A stretch of 64,000 nt of DNA from JAWVFM01 sp963823245 (GCA_963823245.1 CAWGKQ010000008.1:310001-374000), one strand, 5' to 3'. Positions 1 to 8,235 are shown, counted from the first letter of the stretch. Notes: a model not told the origin generated them from the letters alone. A program made the numbers and translations.

Positions 1-125
1 AGGTCGAGCGAGTCGGCGTCGAGGTCCTCCTTGAAGTTGGTGCCCTCCTCGATGTCCGACTCGGGCACCTCCAGCTCCGCGGCGAGGTGCTCCCTCACCT
101 TCGCCACTACGTCGTCGCGATTCAT
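1..125 (-). CDS. acpP: Acyl carrier protein (3' part cut by window edge)
   Basis: The first 41 codons of an acyl carrier protein, the carrier of growing acyl chains in fatty acid synthesis. The translation begins MNRDDVVAKVREHLAAELEV and reaches the DADSLDL motif, whose Ser takes the 4'-phosphopantetheine arm. The gene runs off the left edge. Its ATG overlaps the TGA of plsX (ATGA), so the two are probably translationally coupled; plsX-acpP is a standard lipid-synthesis pair. Identification is firm although the protein is partial. Confidence 0.93.
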   Translation of the reverse strand, partial: MNRDDVVAKVREHLAAELEVPESDIEEGTNFKEDLDADSLD

Positions 126-1166
126 TCCGCGGACTTCCTATCACGTAGCGCGGCCCGGGTCGTTCCCGTCGCGGCGAGAAGCTCGCCCGTCCGCTCGACC
201 GCCCGCTCGCGAACGCACCGGGCGGCCAGGCGGATCGCGTTCGCAATCCCGTCCGGGCCGGAGCTTCCATGGGCGACGACGGCCATCCCGCGGAGCCCGA
301 GCATCACAGCGCCGCCGGTCGTGTCGGGGTCCATCCGCCTGCGCACGTCACCCAGGGCGCCGCGGAGCAGCAGGCCTCCCGCCATCGACACCGGTCCGCT
401 GCGCGCCGCGGCCCCCACAGCGTCGGCGACGGCGCGCGCGGTCCCCTCGATCGTCTTCAGGGCCACGTTGCCCGTGAAGCCATCGGTGACGATCACCTCG
501 ACGGCGCCGGTCAGCAGGTCGCGCCCCTCGACGTTGCCGGCGAACTCGATTCCCTCGGCCCGCCGAAGGGCGGCGTGCGCCTCGACTATCGGAGGCGTGC
601 CCTTTCCGGGCTCCTCCCCGACCGAGAGCAGCGCGACCCGCGGCCGCTCGATGCCGAGGACCGCGGTCGAGAACGCGGCGCCGAGAAAGGCGAACTGCAC
701 GAGGTCGCCCGGGCGGACCTCTGAGTTGGCGCCGACGTCGAGGAGGACGCGTGGGCGGACCGTCCCGGCCCGGCACCAGGAGCTGAAGGGCGAGGGCCGG
801 CCGGCGCACACCGTGGATGCGCCGCAGCGCGAAGGTTGACGCGGCCATGGTGGCCCCGGTTGGGCCGGCGCTCACGACCGCCTGGGAGCGGCCGGCCGCG
901 ACGTCGGCCGAGGCGAGGACGACGGATGCCGTCTCGCGGGAGCGAACCGCCGCGACCGGCTCGTCCTCGTTGGTGATCGCCTCCGGCGCGTCGACAAGCT
1001 CGACCCCGGAGGCGCCGTCGAGGGCGGAGAGCTCGCCGCGGTCGCCGAAGACGCGCAGGTCGATTCCGTCAGCCGCCGCGGCAAGCGCGCCCTCGGCGAG
1101 GACCTCGGCGCCGCGCTCGGCGCCGCGCCCGTCGAGCGCGACCGTCGGGGCCGGACCCGGCCCCAT
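122..1166 (-). CDS. plsX: Phosphate acyltransferase PlsX (frameshifted)
   Basis: PlsX makes acyl-phosphate from acyl-ACP for phospholipid synthesis. The N-terminal half (ending QLLVPGRDGPP) and C-terminal half (VLLDVGANSEVRPGDLVQ, then VTDGFTGNVALKTIEG) are in different frames. Removing one C from the CCC run near 752-754 joins them as GPPRVLLDVGANSE, giving about 347 aa, a normal length. The ATG at 1166 follows a GGAGGAG ribosome site that overlaps the rpmF stop. The frameshift is probably a sequence error because the rest is intact and the gene sits in its usual place between rpmF and acpP. Confidence 0.93.
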
Positions 1167-1173
1167 GCCCCGG

Positions 1174-1389
1174 CTACTCCTCCGCGCCGGCGGAGGTTGG
1201 CTCGTCTTCGCCGATCTCGTGGGCGATGACCTCGCGGCCGGCGTAGGTGCCGCAGACCGGACACACGCGGTGCGGCAGGCGCGGGCTGTGGCACCGGGGG
1301 CACTCGTTCAGGCGAGGCGCCGACACCTTGTGCGTGGCCCGACGCTTGTCTCTGCGGGTGCGCGAGGTTCGCTTCTTCGGAACGGCCAT
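1174..1389 (-). CDS. rpmF: 50S ribosomal protein L32
   Basis: A 71-aa L32 starting MAVPKKRTSRTRRDKRRATH, with two zinc-binding CxxC pairs (CPRC at 30-33 and CPVC at 43-46). It is a structural protein of the large ribosomal subunit. It lies between yceD and plsX, the usual arrangement in many bacteria, with only 7 bp to plsX. The acidic tail after the second CxxC is a little long but not unusual for actinobacteria. Confidence 0.96.
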   Translation of the reverse strand: MAVPKKRTSRTRRDKRRATHKVSAPRLNECPRCHSPRLPHRVCPVCGTYAGREVIAHEIGEDEPTSAGAEE

Positions 1390-1439
1390 GGCGGCGGGCA
1401 ATGGTAGCGGCGGTTCTGACGCCCGCGGCGTAATGCGGG

Positions 1440-1962
1440 TCAGTCCGGCGGAACCAGCTCGCTGAGCGCGGCGAACGGGCCACCGCGCTCGGCGCGGTGC
1501 GCATGCTCGGCCGGGTCGGCGTCGTTCAGGGAGGCACCGCAGACGGCGCAGAGCCCGGCGCAGTCGGACGCGGCAGAGGATCTGAGCCGGAAGCGCCAGC
1601 GCGAGCGCATCTCGCGCCCAGGTGCCGAGGTCGAGGACGTCACCGTCGACATACGGGCTGGTCATCTCCTCGCCGCCCCCGGCGTGGTGGACCTCGCGGG
1701 CCTCCACCGACTCGGAGTGCCGCGCGTCGGCGAGGCATCGCATGCACGGCCCGGTGAGCGCGGCGTCGAACGTCAGCCGGAAGGCGTGGCCACCGGCGCT
1801 GCGCGACACGTCCAGGCGCACCGGAACGAGCCTGGACTCCGGCGAATAGCGCTGGCCGCCGAGCTCCAGGGCCCCGACGTCGACCTCCTCCTCGAGGCGC
1901 CGCCCCTCGCCGGCGGACAGTCCCAGTCGAGCGAGATCGATGCTGTGATACTGCGCCGCCAT
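1440..1962 (-). CDS. yceD: YceD/DUF177 family protein (frameshifted)
   Basis: DUF177 proteins are linked to 23S rRNA accumulation and are almost always encoded just before rpmF, as here. The visible parts are an N-terminal domain with a PCMRC cysteine pair and a C-terminal DCAGLCAVCG motif ending FAALSELVPPD. The two parts are in different frames. Dropping one C of the CC at about 1565-1570 restores ILCRVDCAGLC and gives about 173 aa. The ATG at 1960-1962 overlaps, on the opposite strand, the ATG of the methyltransferase at 1961 (shared CATG). Confidence 0.88.
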
Positions 1963-2545
1963 GCCCGATCACGAGGTTAGCCCGACCGGCCAGTTCCACT
2001 TCGACCCCGAGACCTACCTCGACGAGATCGTCGCCGACATCCCGCGCTACGACGAGCTCCAGGCCGCGACCGTCGACGCCATCCCCTTCCCTCCCAAGCG
2101 TGTACTCGAGCTCGGGTTCGGGACCGCCGTGACGACCAACCTGGTCTGGGAGCGGTACCCGGAGGCCCGGATCACCGGCATCGATTCGAGCCCGGACATG
2201 GTCTTCAAGGCTCGCCAGCTCGGCTGGGAGGAGATGCGCCTCGGCCGCATCGAGGACCCGTTGCCCGACGGTCCGTGGGACCTGGTCATCTCCGTGCTCA
2301 CGATCCACCACCTCGACGCCGACGGAAAGCGCGACCTCTTCCGGCGCGTTCGGTCGGAGGCCCGCGCACTGGTCTTCGGCGACGTCGTCGACGTGGCGCC
2401 CGAGCGGCGGATCGCGACCCTGACCGAGGGATTCGACATGCCATCCGGCGCGGCCGAGCAGGCCGAGTGGTGCGGCGGCGAGGTCGTCTGGGAGGCCGGC
2501 GACCTGGCCGTGATCAGGGCAAGGTATGACGGTGAGGGGCTTTAG
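1961..2545 (+). CDS. Class I SAM-dependent methyltransferase
   Basis: A 194-aa Rossmann-fold methyltransferase. Motif I is LELGFGTA (49-56), an acidic residue D75 (GIDSS) ends strand 2, and VISVLTIHHLD is the post-motif III region. The substrate cannot be told. It starts head-to-head with yceD, the two ATGs sharing the palindrome CATG, so each promoter must lie inside the other gene. The stop codon TAG lies inside the first hairpin of the dispersed element at 2533. It is followed in the same direction by an enoyl-CoA hydratase and an SDR. Confidence 0.85.
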   Translation: MPDHEVSPTGQFHFDPETYLDEIVADIPRYDELQAATVDAIPFPPKRVLELGFGTAVTTNLVWERYPEARITGIDSSPDMVFKARQLGWEEMRLGRIEDPLPDGPWDLVISVLTIHHLDADGKRDLFRRVRSEARALVFGDVVDVAPERRIATLTEGFDMPSGAAEQAEWCGGEVVWEAGDLAVIRARYDGEGL

Positions 2546-2593
2546 CCCCGAAAGAAGCGTGTAAGGACGCCACCGGCGTCCGCAAGTAGATTC
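2533..2593 (+). repeat. Dispersed two-hairpin element, copy 1
   Basis: Plus-strand copy between the methyltransferase and echA. Hairpin 1 is GGGGCTTTAGCCCC and hairpin 2 is GGACGCC-ACC-GGCGTCC, separated by GAAAG and GCGTGTAA. The methyltransferase ends at the TAG within hairpin 1. The element starts TGAGG and ends GCAAGTAGATTC, 5 bp before the echA ATG. Unlike copies 2, 5 and 6 it lacks the AGGTGA end. Confidence 0.85.
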
Positions 2594-2598
2594 GACCG

Positions 2599-3411
2599 AT
2601 GGACAAGGTCCTCTACGAAAAGCGCGACCGGATCGCGTACGTGACGATCAACCGCCCCGAGGCGCGCAACGCGGTCGACCCCGACGTCCACCGCGCGATG
2701 ATCGAGGCCTGGGCGGACTTCTCGGGCGACGACGCGGTCGACGTCGCCATCCTCACGGGCGCCGGCGACGAGGCCTTCTGCGCGGGCGCCGACCTCAAGA
2801 CCTACATCCCGCCGATCATCGAGCGCGCGAGCCCCGGCGAGATCCGCGAGATCGTGGAGCTCGGCCTGAACGGCTTCACCCGGGGCATGCACCGCATCTA
2901 CAAGCCGATCATCGGCGCCATCAACGGCTGGGCGCTGGCGGGCGGCCTCGAGACCGCCCTCGCCTGCGATATCCGAATCGCGTCCGAGCGCGCGATGTTC
3001 GGCTCCTTCGAGGCGCGCCGCGGCTACCACCACGGCGACGGGGGCATCGTCCGCCTCGTCAACACCTGCGGCACCGGGATCGCCCTCGAGATGCTGCTCA
3101 CCGCGGAGCCGATCGACGCCGAGCGCGCCCTGCGCGCCAACCTCGTCTCGAGGGTGGTCCCCCACGAGCGCCTGATGGCGGAGGCAGAGCTCACGGCGAG
3201 GCAGATCCTCCGCAATTCCCAACGCGCCGTGCGCTCCGCCAAGCAGACGATCCTCGACGTCATCGGCCAGCCACTGGACCAACAGCTGCGAACGGAGGCC
3301 TGGAACGCGTACACCTGCGCCGACCCCGAGGAGACGATGGCGCTCCTTCGCCGCTTCTACGACAAGTCCGACGCCGGCCGCGCCGGCAGCCACGAGACCG
3401 AGTTGGAGTAG
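2599..3411 (+). CDS. Enoyl-CoA hydratase/isomerase family protein
   Basis: A 270-aa crotonase-fold protein. The oxyanion-hole segments are CAGADLK (61-67) and AGGLE (114-118). Both acidic positions used by hydratases are present: Glu118 in GGLE and Glu138 in SFEARRG. It would act on a CoA thioester in beta-oxidation or a related degradative route; the exact substrate is unknown. The SDR that begins 3 bp downstream may be a functional partner, for instance a hydroxyacyl-CoA dehydrogenase-like step (inference). Confidence 0.88.
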   Translation: MDKVLYEKRDRIAYVTINRPEARNAVDPDVHRAMIEAWADFSGDDAVDVAILTGAGDEAFCAGADLKTYIPPIIERASPGEIREIVELGLNGFTRGMHRIYKPIIGAINGWALAGGLETALACDIRIASERAMFGSFEARRGYHHGDGGIVRLVNTCGTGIALEMLLTAEPIDAERALRANLVSRVVPHERLMAEAELTARQILRNSQRAVRSAKQTILDVIGQPLDQQLRTEAWNAYTCADPEETMALLRRFYDKSDAGRAGSHETELE

Positions 3412-3414
3412 GCG

Positions 3415-4104
3415 GTGGGGCGGCGGGCGCTCGTCACCGGGGCCGCGCGCGGGATCGGCGCCGCGATCGCCGATCGGCTGCGCTCCGACGGCCTCGACGT
3501 CGCGACCCTCGACCGAGAGCCGGGCTGCGATTTCGAGGTCGACCTCGCCGTCGGCGAGGTGCCCGATCTCGGCCCGGTCGACGTATGCGTATCGAACGCC
3601 GCCATCACCGACACCATCGCGCCGGCCCACCGGATGAGCGACGAACAGTGGGAGCGCGACCTCGCCGTCAACCTCAGCGGCGCGTATCGGGTGGCGCGCG
3701 CCTGCGTAGGCGGCATGCGCGAGCGCGGGTGGGGGCGCGTGGTCGTGATCTCGAGCGGAGCTGCGATCCACGGGCTGCCGGGCCAGGTCGCCTACGCGGC
3801 ATCGAAGGCCGGCCTGATCGGAATGGCGAAGACGGTCGCCGCCGAGAACGCGGGCCGCGGCATCACGGCCAACGCCGTGCTCCCAGGCTTGGTGGCGACG
3901 GAGAAAGTCCGTGCGATGCCGGGCGAGATCCTCGAGCGCCTGCTGGCCGAGCTCCCCGCCGGCCGCATGGCCGAGCCGGAGGAGGTCGCCGCCCTCGTTT
4001 CCTATCTCGCCTCGGAGGATGCCGCCTACGTGACCGGCCAGGTGATCGAGATCGATGGCGGTGCGGCGCTCAACACGTTCTCGCTCACGCGCTCGGCCCG
4101 CTAG
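3415..4104 (+). CDS. Short-chain dehydrogenase/reductase
   Basis: A 229-aa classical SDR. The cofactor motif TGAARGIG is at 8-15, NAA at 61-63, and the catalytic Ser (113-114), Tyr127 and Lys131 lie in VISSGAAIHG...YAASK. The GTG start follows the echA stop by 3 bp. The C-terminal VTGQVIEIDGG is typical of FabG-like enzymes, so the family is clear but the substrate is not. The stop codon overlaps that of the convergent gene at 4101. Confidence 0.88.
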   Translation: MGRRALVTGAARGIGAAIADRLRSDGLDVATLDREPGCDFEVDLAVGEVPDLGPVDVCVSNAAITDTIAPAHRMSDEQWERDLAVNLSGAYRVARACVGGMRERGWGRVVVISSGAAIHGLPGQVAYAASKAGLIGMAKTVAAENAGRGITANAVLPGLVATEKVRAMPGEILERLLAELPAGRMAEPEEVAALVSYLASEDAAYVTGQVIEIDGGAALNTFSLTRSAR

Positions 4105-4805
4105 TCCCCCGTTTCGCCGGCGCCGTACCGGGCGAAGTGGCGCTTCGGGATGTCAGCCGGGTCCTTGTACCAGTACCAGGTGCACGGATCTCGGTCGAAG
4201 TCGTCGGGCGGGTCCGACGGGTAGACGGGGTAGCCGATCCACCGGATCGGCAGTGCCTCGTTCATGAACGCGCAGTGCGTGCAGTAGAGCGGGAACTCCG
4301 AGCGCCCGTAGGTCCAATCGTGCGCCTTGTCGGTGACACCCCAGCCGTCCGGCCCGTAGCGGCGGTTTCGCCATAGACGCTGGCCGGAGCCGCATGGGTT
4401 CATCGTGAACGTGAGCTTCTCGTCGTCCTCATCGATCTCGAACGCGCCGGGGTTCGGCCCGACGCCGCTCGTCGAGTGCGCGCGCCACGTGGCCGCCAGA
4501 GCCTTCGCGATCGCGCGGCGGTCGGAGGCGGCGATCGCCTCGACCGGTCCCTTCCAGCTCCGCTCGAGGCTGTAGGTCCAGGCGCGCTCGACGCCGTCGT
4601 CGCCGAGCTCCGCCTTGACGAACGAAATCAGGCCGGCGACGCCGTCGACCAAGAGGTCGTGCATGAACTGCGACTCGCGCTTCATCTCCTCGCAGAGCGC
4701 CTTCGCTTCCTCGACTTCGCCGTGCTCTATCGCCTCGATCGCGCGGTCCATGGTCGGCCTCGCCATCTCCCCCAGCTCGTCGTCGCTGAACCACCGCTCG
4801 CTCAT
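4101..4805 (-). CDS. Conserved-looking protein of unknown function
   Basis: A 234-aa soluble protein without signal peptide or membrane segment. The first ~115 residues look helical (repeated acidic/Ala-rich stretches, MKRESQFMHDLLVDGVAGL). The C-terminal half carries PCGSGQRL, YCTHCAFMNE and DPCTWYWYKDP, with five Cys and many aromatics, suggesting a cofactor or metal site. I do not recognise the family. It overlaps the SnoaL-like gene upstream by ATGA, so the two are probably co-expressed. The stop overlaps the convergent SDR stop. Confidence 0.7.
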   Translation of the reverse strand: MSERWFSDDELGEMARPTMDRAIEAIEHGEVEEAKALCEEMKRESQFMHDLLVDGVAGLISFVKAELGDDGVERAWTYSLERSWKGPVEAIAASDRRAIAKALAATWRAHSTSGVGPNPGAFEIDEDDEKLTFTMNPCGSGQRLWRNRRYGPDGWGVTDKAHDWTYGRSEFPLYCTHCAFMNEALPIRWIGYPVYPSDPPDDFDRDPCTWYWYKDPADIPKRHFARYGAGETGD

Positions 4806-5206
4806 CTCTCCTCCTCGGTTCGAATCGCCTCCATGATCGGCGCGCTATCGAAGTAGCTGCGACACCGCGACGGAACACCGTCGCTGAACGTCCAGACGTG
4901 CGCGAACGGGGCCTCGAAGTCGCGGCCCGTCGACCGGCCACGCCCGCGCATGCGGCCGAGCGCGACGACGCGGTCGCCAGCGTCGAGGAAGTCATCGGGG
5001 TCCGCGAATCCGCCATCCACATGCTCCTGGAAGATGCGGGCGAACGTCCGGATCGCCTCGGATCCGTGGCTCCTGCCGCCGAACGGGACCGTCGGGGGCG
5101 TGATCAGCTCGAAGTCGTGGGTGACGTCGCGCAGCATCTCGTTGACGTCCCAGCGCGCAAACGCCGCGTAGATGCGCTTGACCGCGGCGATCTCGTTCTC
5201 GGCCAC
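4802..5206 (-). CDS. SnoaL-like / NTF2-fold protein
   Basis: A 134-aa protein with the SnoaL-like pattern: an N-terminal helix (IAAVKRIYAAFARWDVNEML), a central glycine-rich strand (PFGGRSHGSEAIRTF), and a C-terminal strand with AHVWTFSDGVPSRCRSYFD. Family members are small alpha+beta barrels with varied roles such as cyclases, isomerases and hydrolases, so no reaction can be named. It is translationally coupled to the unknown Cys-rich protein downstream (ATGA). Confidence 0.72.
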   Translation of the reverse strand: MAENEIAAVKRIYAAFARWDVNEMLRDVTHDFELITPPTVPFGGRSHGSEAIRTFARIFQEHVDGGFADPDDFLDAGDRVVALGRMRGRGRSTGRDFEAPFAHVWTFSDGVPSRCRSYFDSAPIMEAIRTEEER

Positions 5207-5223
5207 GCTACGCCGCCCTCGGG

Positions 5224-5478
5224 TTATTGCAAGTAACCCTCGACGGTGCTCTCGTCGCGGGCGCTCGCCTCGTTCGGATCACCGCCGGAGCGCCGGCGGG
5301 CCCGGCGCTGACGCAGCAGATCCCAGCACTGGTCGAGCTCGACCGAGACTCGCTCGAGCCGGGCCCGGTCCTCGGCTAGGGCGTCGTCGCTGCCGGCGTC
5401 GGCCGCCTCGCGGTCGATCAACGCGTGCTCCTCCTTGACGAGGGACTCGATGCGGGCGAGAAGAGATTCGTCGGCCAT
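5224..5478 (-). CDS. DUF2630-like small coiled-coil protein
   Basis: An 84-aa protein beginning MADESLLARIESLVKEEHAL, mostly a predicted helical hairpin with an RRARRR patch and a C-terminal ESTVEGYLQ. This resembles small actinobacterial proteins of unknown function classed as DUF2630. It appears fused in frame to the SRPBCC gene upstream, but that is a consequence of a frameshift there; the MADES start at 5478 is natural. Confidence 0.7.
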   Translation of the reverse strand: MADESLLARIESLVKEEHALIDREAADAGSDDALAEDRARLERVSVELDQCWDLLRQRRARRRSGGDPNEASARDESTVEGYLQ

Positions 5479-5522
5479 GCGAGCGACATTATCGACGCCG
5501 CGGCGCCCCTGAGGGCCAGCGG

Positions 5523-5974
5523 CTAAGACGCCTCGACCGCCGTCTTGATACGCCTGCACGAACTCGTCCTCGCCCTTGCGCGCCGAACGGAGCGCGAACC
5601 CGTCGATCAGCTTGCCGATGCCGTGGCCCTCGAGGAGCAGGTTGAAGAACGTGAGCTTCGTCTTCGCCTCGCCGGCAGGCTCGAGGTCGTACCCGCCGTC
5701 GGCCGATGTCACGGCGTTCTTCGAGATCTCGGTCCAGCGCAGCGTGGTGGGCCGCTCGAACTCGGTCAGCTTGATCTCGCGGTGGCTCTTCATCCCGGCG
5801 TCCTTCACGGTGCTCTCGAACACGGTCCCGACGCCGGGCGGGCCATCGGTGGTCTGCTTGATCTCGAGAACCCGCTTGCTGAACTTCGGGTCGTTCACTC
5901 CCGCGGCGAGGAAGTCGAAGACCTCCTCGATCGGGCGGTCGATCTCGACCGTCGCTCCGAAATCGTCCGGCCAT
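5523..5974 (-). CDS. SRPBCC (polyketide cyclase/START-like) protein, two frameshifts
   Basis: A small START-like ligand-binding protein. ATG 5974 has an AGGAGG ribosome site 5 bp upstream. Removing one C at about 5970 gives MADDFGATVEIDRPIEEVFDF. The core continues NDPKFSKRVLEIKQT to GKLIDGFALRSARKG. Removing one C at about 5549 gives the natural end KTAVEAS and a TAG at 5523-5525, for about 149 aa. Without these corrections the ORF reads through into the next gene. The ligand is unknown. Confidence 0.75.
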
Positions 5975-6003
5975 GCGCTCCTCCTAGGCTCGATCGCCGG
6001 GCA

Positions 6004-6491
6004 TCAAAGCGGATCGGACACGGCCAGCGGGGGCCGACCACTTCGAACGCCTTCGTCTCGGCGGCGAGGCGGGCGAACGCCTCGAGGCCGCGCTCCGCGG
6101 CCGGGAGCTGGCGTAGCGCCGGAAGAACTCCTCGAAGCCGGTCGCCGCGGGGACGACCGCGATGAAGAAGCGGGCGTCCACGGCGCCGACGTTCTGCCAG
6201 GTATGCGGGAGCAGTCGTGTGCCAGGAAGACGAACCCGCCCGGCGGAGCCTCGGCGACGTCGTCGCCGACCAGAATGCGAAGCTCACCCTCCACCACGTA
6301 GATCAGCTCGTCCTCGGCGTGGACGTGGAGCGGCGGGCCCTCGCCCGGCGGCGAAAACTGCCTCGCCGCCGGTGACGCGTCCCGCCGCACTGCTCGCTCG
6401 CGAGCTTGAAGCTGAGGATTCCGCCCGTGGGGCTCTCCACCGCGAACCCCTCGTCGGGTGCGACCGCGAGCGACCGGACGTCTCCCTCCAT
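6004..6491 (-). CDS. Cupin-domain protein, several frameshifts
   Basis: A single-domain cupin spread over three frames. In order the pieces are MEGDVRSLAVAPDEGFAVES, then GEGPPLHVHAEDELIYVVEG (the metal-binding HxH and Glu of cupin motif 1), GGFVFLAHD, HTWQNVG and ARFFIAVVPAATGFEEFFRR, then LEAFARLAAETKAFEVVGP and PPLAVSDPL. At least four shifts occur, near 6375, 6215, 6120 and 6035. This density exceeds the rest of the window, so it may be a real pseudogene or a poorly read stretch. Confidence 0.65.
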
Positions 6492-6503
6492 CAACCGCCG
6501 ATC

Positions 6504-7112
6504 CTAACCCGACCCGAACGGGTCGCGCCACATCCGCCAGATCGCGGGGCCGCTGCGCGGGAGGCGCATCTCCTCGACCACCTCGAAGCCGTGGCGCTCG
6601 TACAGCAGGCGGCTTCGCGGCGTCGACGCCTCGAGGTAGGCGGCGACGCCGCCGGCGTCGGCGTCGGAGAGGACCGGGTGCATGAGCTTGCTTCCGAGGC
6701 CGCGGCCCTGGGCGGAGGGCTCGACCCCCACCACCGCCAGGTAGAAATGCCCCGGGCGGGCGGGGTGCCTCCGCTCGATCCGCATACGCGCGCGCAGCGC
6801 GAGCGGGAGCCGGCGTCCGAAGACGCCGACCATGGTCGGAGCCTCGCGGATGGTCGCCCGCAGGGAGACCCGCCAGCGCTCGGGCGGCGCCCAGACGGCC
6901 GCGCCCGCCAGGTCGTCGGTCGTGAAGACGAGCCCGTGCTCGAACGCCACCTCGGCGAGCTCGACCCGAAAGAAGTCGCGCAGCCGGCGCTCGCGCGTCG
7001 AAGGGTTGCCGAGCAGGTGGCCGAGCGCGGGGTCGCTGCGGAACGCGGCCGCGAGCGCATTGCTCAGCGGCTCGATCTCCTCCCGCGTGGCCTTGCGGAC
7101 GGGCTCGTGCAG
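6504..7112 (-). CDS. GNAT-family N-acetyltransferase (start unclear)
   Basis: The acetyl-CoA site is seen in LAVVGVEPSAQGRGLGSKLM (GNAT motif A with QGRGLGSK) and the C-terminal ARLYERHGF-like segment RLLYERHGFEVVEE. In the same frame the protein extends upstream through DFFRVELAEVAFEHG and ATREEIEPLSNALAAAFRSD. That stretch looks genuine but contains no ATG, GTG or TTG; the only possible start is CTG at 7112, otherwise GTG at 6950, which would lose the first ~50 residues. A frameshift near the start may explain this. The substrate is unknown. Confidence 0.68.
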   Translation of the reverse strand: MHEPVRKATREEIEPLSNALAAAFRSDPALGHLLGNPSTRERRLRDFFRVELAEVAFEHGLVFTTDDLAGAAVWAPPERWRVSLRATIREAPTMVGVFGRRLPLALRARMRIERRHPARPGHFYLAVVGVEPSAQGRGLGSKLMHPVLSDADAGGVAAYLEASTPRSRLLYERHGFEVVEEMRLPRSGPAIWRMWRDPFGSG

Positions 7113-7120
7113 GGCGGCGG

Positions 7121-7588
7121 CTAGCCGACCTCAGCCGGCTCTTCGTCGCGACCGGCGAGGCGATCGCGCCCGCGCTGGACGGCGGCCAGGAACTTCTGGA
7201 GGTTGACCTCGAGCGTCGAGAGGATCTCGTCGGCGTAGTCCTCGGCGCCGAGGCGGATCGAACGCTCGGTCTCGCGGGCGTCCTCGATGATCTCCTCGGC
7301 GGCGCGCTCGGCCTGCTTGTAGACCTCCTCGTCGGAGATCAGGCGCGCCTGCTGGTCGCGCGCCTCCTTGACGACCCGCTCGGCCTCGCGCTTGGCCTCG
7401 GCGAGCATCTCCTGGCGCTCCTTGACGATCCAGCGCGCCTGCTTGATCTCCTCGGGGATCGTGGCACGCATCTGGTCGAGGAGGTCGTAGATCTCCTCGC
7501 GATCGACCCTCACCTGGTCGGTCAGCGGGACCGGCCTGGCGTTGTGGATCAGGTCGTCGAGCTTGTCGATGAGGACGAGGACGTCCAT
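7121..7588 (-). CDS. DivIVA/SepIVA-like coiled-coil protein
   Basis: A 155-aa, highly charged coiled-coil protein (MDVLVLIDKLDDLIHNARPV, then ARWIVKERQEMLAEAKREAE). The N-terminal motif and long coiled coil resemble actinobacterial SepIVA-type DivIVA-domain proteins, which help organise division and envelope growth. It lies downstream of coaD, separated by a terminator-like hairpin, so it may have its own promoter. The assignment to SepIVA rests on pattern only. Confidence 0.7.
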   Translation of the reverse strand: MDVLVLIDKLDDLIHNARPVPLTDQVRVDREEIYDLLDQMRATIPEEIKQARWIVKERQEMLAEAKREAERVVKEARDQQARLISDEEVYKQAERAAEEIIEDARETERSIRLGAEDYADEILSTLEVNLQKFLAAVQRGRDRLAGRDEEPAEVG

Positions 7589-7619
7589 TGGGCTCCGGAA
7601 AGATTACGGGTATGCGGGC

Positions 7620-7652
7620 AAAACGGGCGCCGCAGAGGGGATTTCGGCGCCC
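7620..7652 (-). terminator. Intrinsic terminator after coaD
   Basis: On the minus strand an 8-bp perfect stem, GGGCGCCG / CGGCGCCC (arms 7645-7652 and 7625-7632), is followed by GTTTTG (7619-7624). This lies 28 bp past the coaD stop and 32 bp before the SepIVA-like gene, so it probably separates two transcripts. Confidence 0.7.
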
Positions 7653-7679
7653 TCCTGCAAGCTCCTGCCCACGCGACCC

Positions 7680-8177
7680 TCAGCGCTGTGCACGCTCGGA
7701 GAGCGCCTTCGCGACCGGCGCGGGCACGAGGTCGCCCACGTCGCCGCCGAACGTTGCCATCTCCTTCACGCCCGTCGAGGAGAGGAAGCTGTACTCGGGC
7801 GAGGCGATCACGTACATCGACTCGATCTCGGGCGCGAGCTTGCGGTTGAGCTGGTTCATCTCGAACTCGTACTCGAAGTCCGAGATCGCGCGGAGCCCCT
7901 TGATGATCACCGTCGCGTCGTTCGCGCGGGCGAATTCCACGAGCAGGTTGCGGAAGACCTTCACCTCGACGTTGGCCAGATCGGCCGTCGCCTCGGCGAT
8001 GAACGCCTGCCTCTCCTCGGCAGTGAACATGTGCTCGGCCTTGCGCGGCGCGTTGCCGACGATGCCGACCACGACGCGGTCGAACACCCTCGCCGTGCGG
8101 CCGATGATGTCCAGGTGGCCGTTCGTAACCGGGTCGTAGCTCCCCGGGCAGATGGCCGTTCCGCCGTTCGGCGTCAC
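7680..8177 (-). CDS. coaD: Pantetheine-phosphate adenylyltransferase
   Basis: A 165-aa nucleotidyltransferase that makes dephospho-CoA from phosphopantetheine and ATP. PGSYDPVTNGHLDII (11-25) carries the NGH nucleotide-binding motif, and the ATP-loop SSTGVKE is near 133. Length is normal. The GTG at 8177 directly follows the dispersed element copy 2, whose AGGTGA end is correctly spaced as a ribosome site. Upstream on the same strand is rsmD, the usual partner. Confidence 0.96.
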   Translation of the reverse strand: MTPNGGTAICPGSYDPVTNGHLDIIGRTARVFDRVVVGIVGNAPRKAEHMFTAEERQAFIAEATADLANVEVKVFRNLLVEFARANDATVIIKGLRAISDFEYEFEMNQLNRKLAPEIESMYVIASPEYSFLSSTGVKEMATFGGDVGDLVPAPVAKALSERAQR

Positions 8178-8235
8178 GAATCACCTGCGGCGGCTTCGCG
8201 GCCTGACACGCTGCTTTCGGGGCTAAAGCCCCTCA
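8178..8235 (-). repeat. Dispersed two-hairpin element, copy 2
   Basis: Fills the entire gap between rsmD and coaD. Read in the direction of transcription, TGAGGGGCTTTAGCCCC begins with the rsmD stop codon itself; then come GAAAG, GCGTGTCA, hairpin 2 (GGCCGCGAAGCCGCC, imperfect) and GCAGGTGATTC, ending exactly at the coaD GTG. AGGTGA is a plausible Shine-Dalgarno sequence for coaD. Confidence 0.88.

Noticed and set aside
5224..5898. SRPBCC-DUF2630 fusion
   Set aside because: Removing one base gives the SRPBCC protein a natural KTAVEAS end and leaves DUF2630 with its own ATG.
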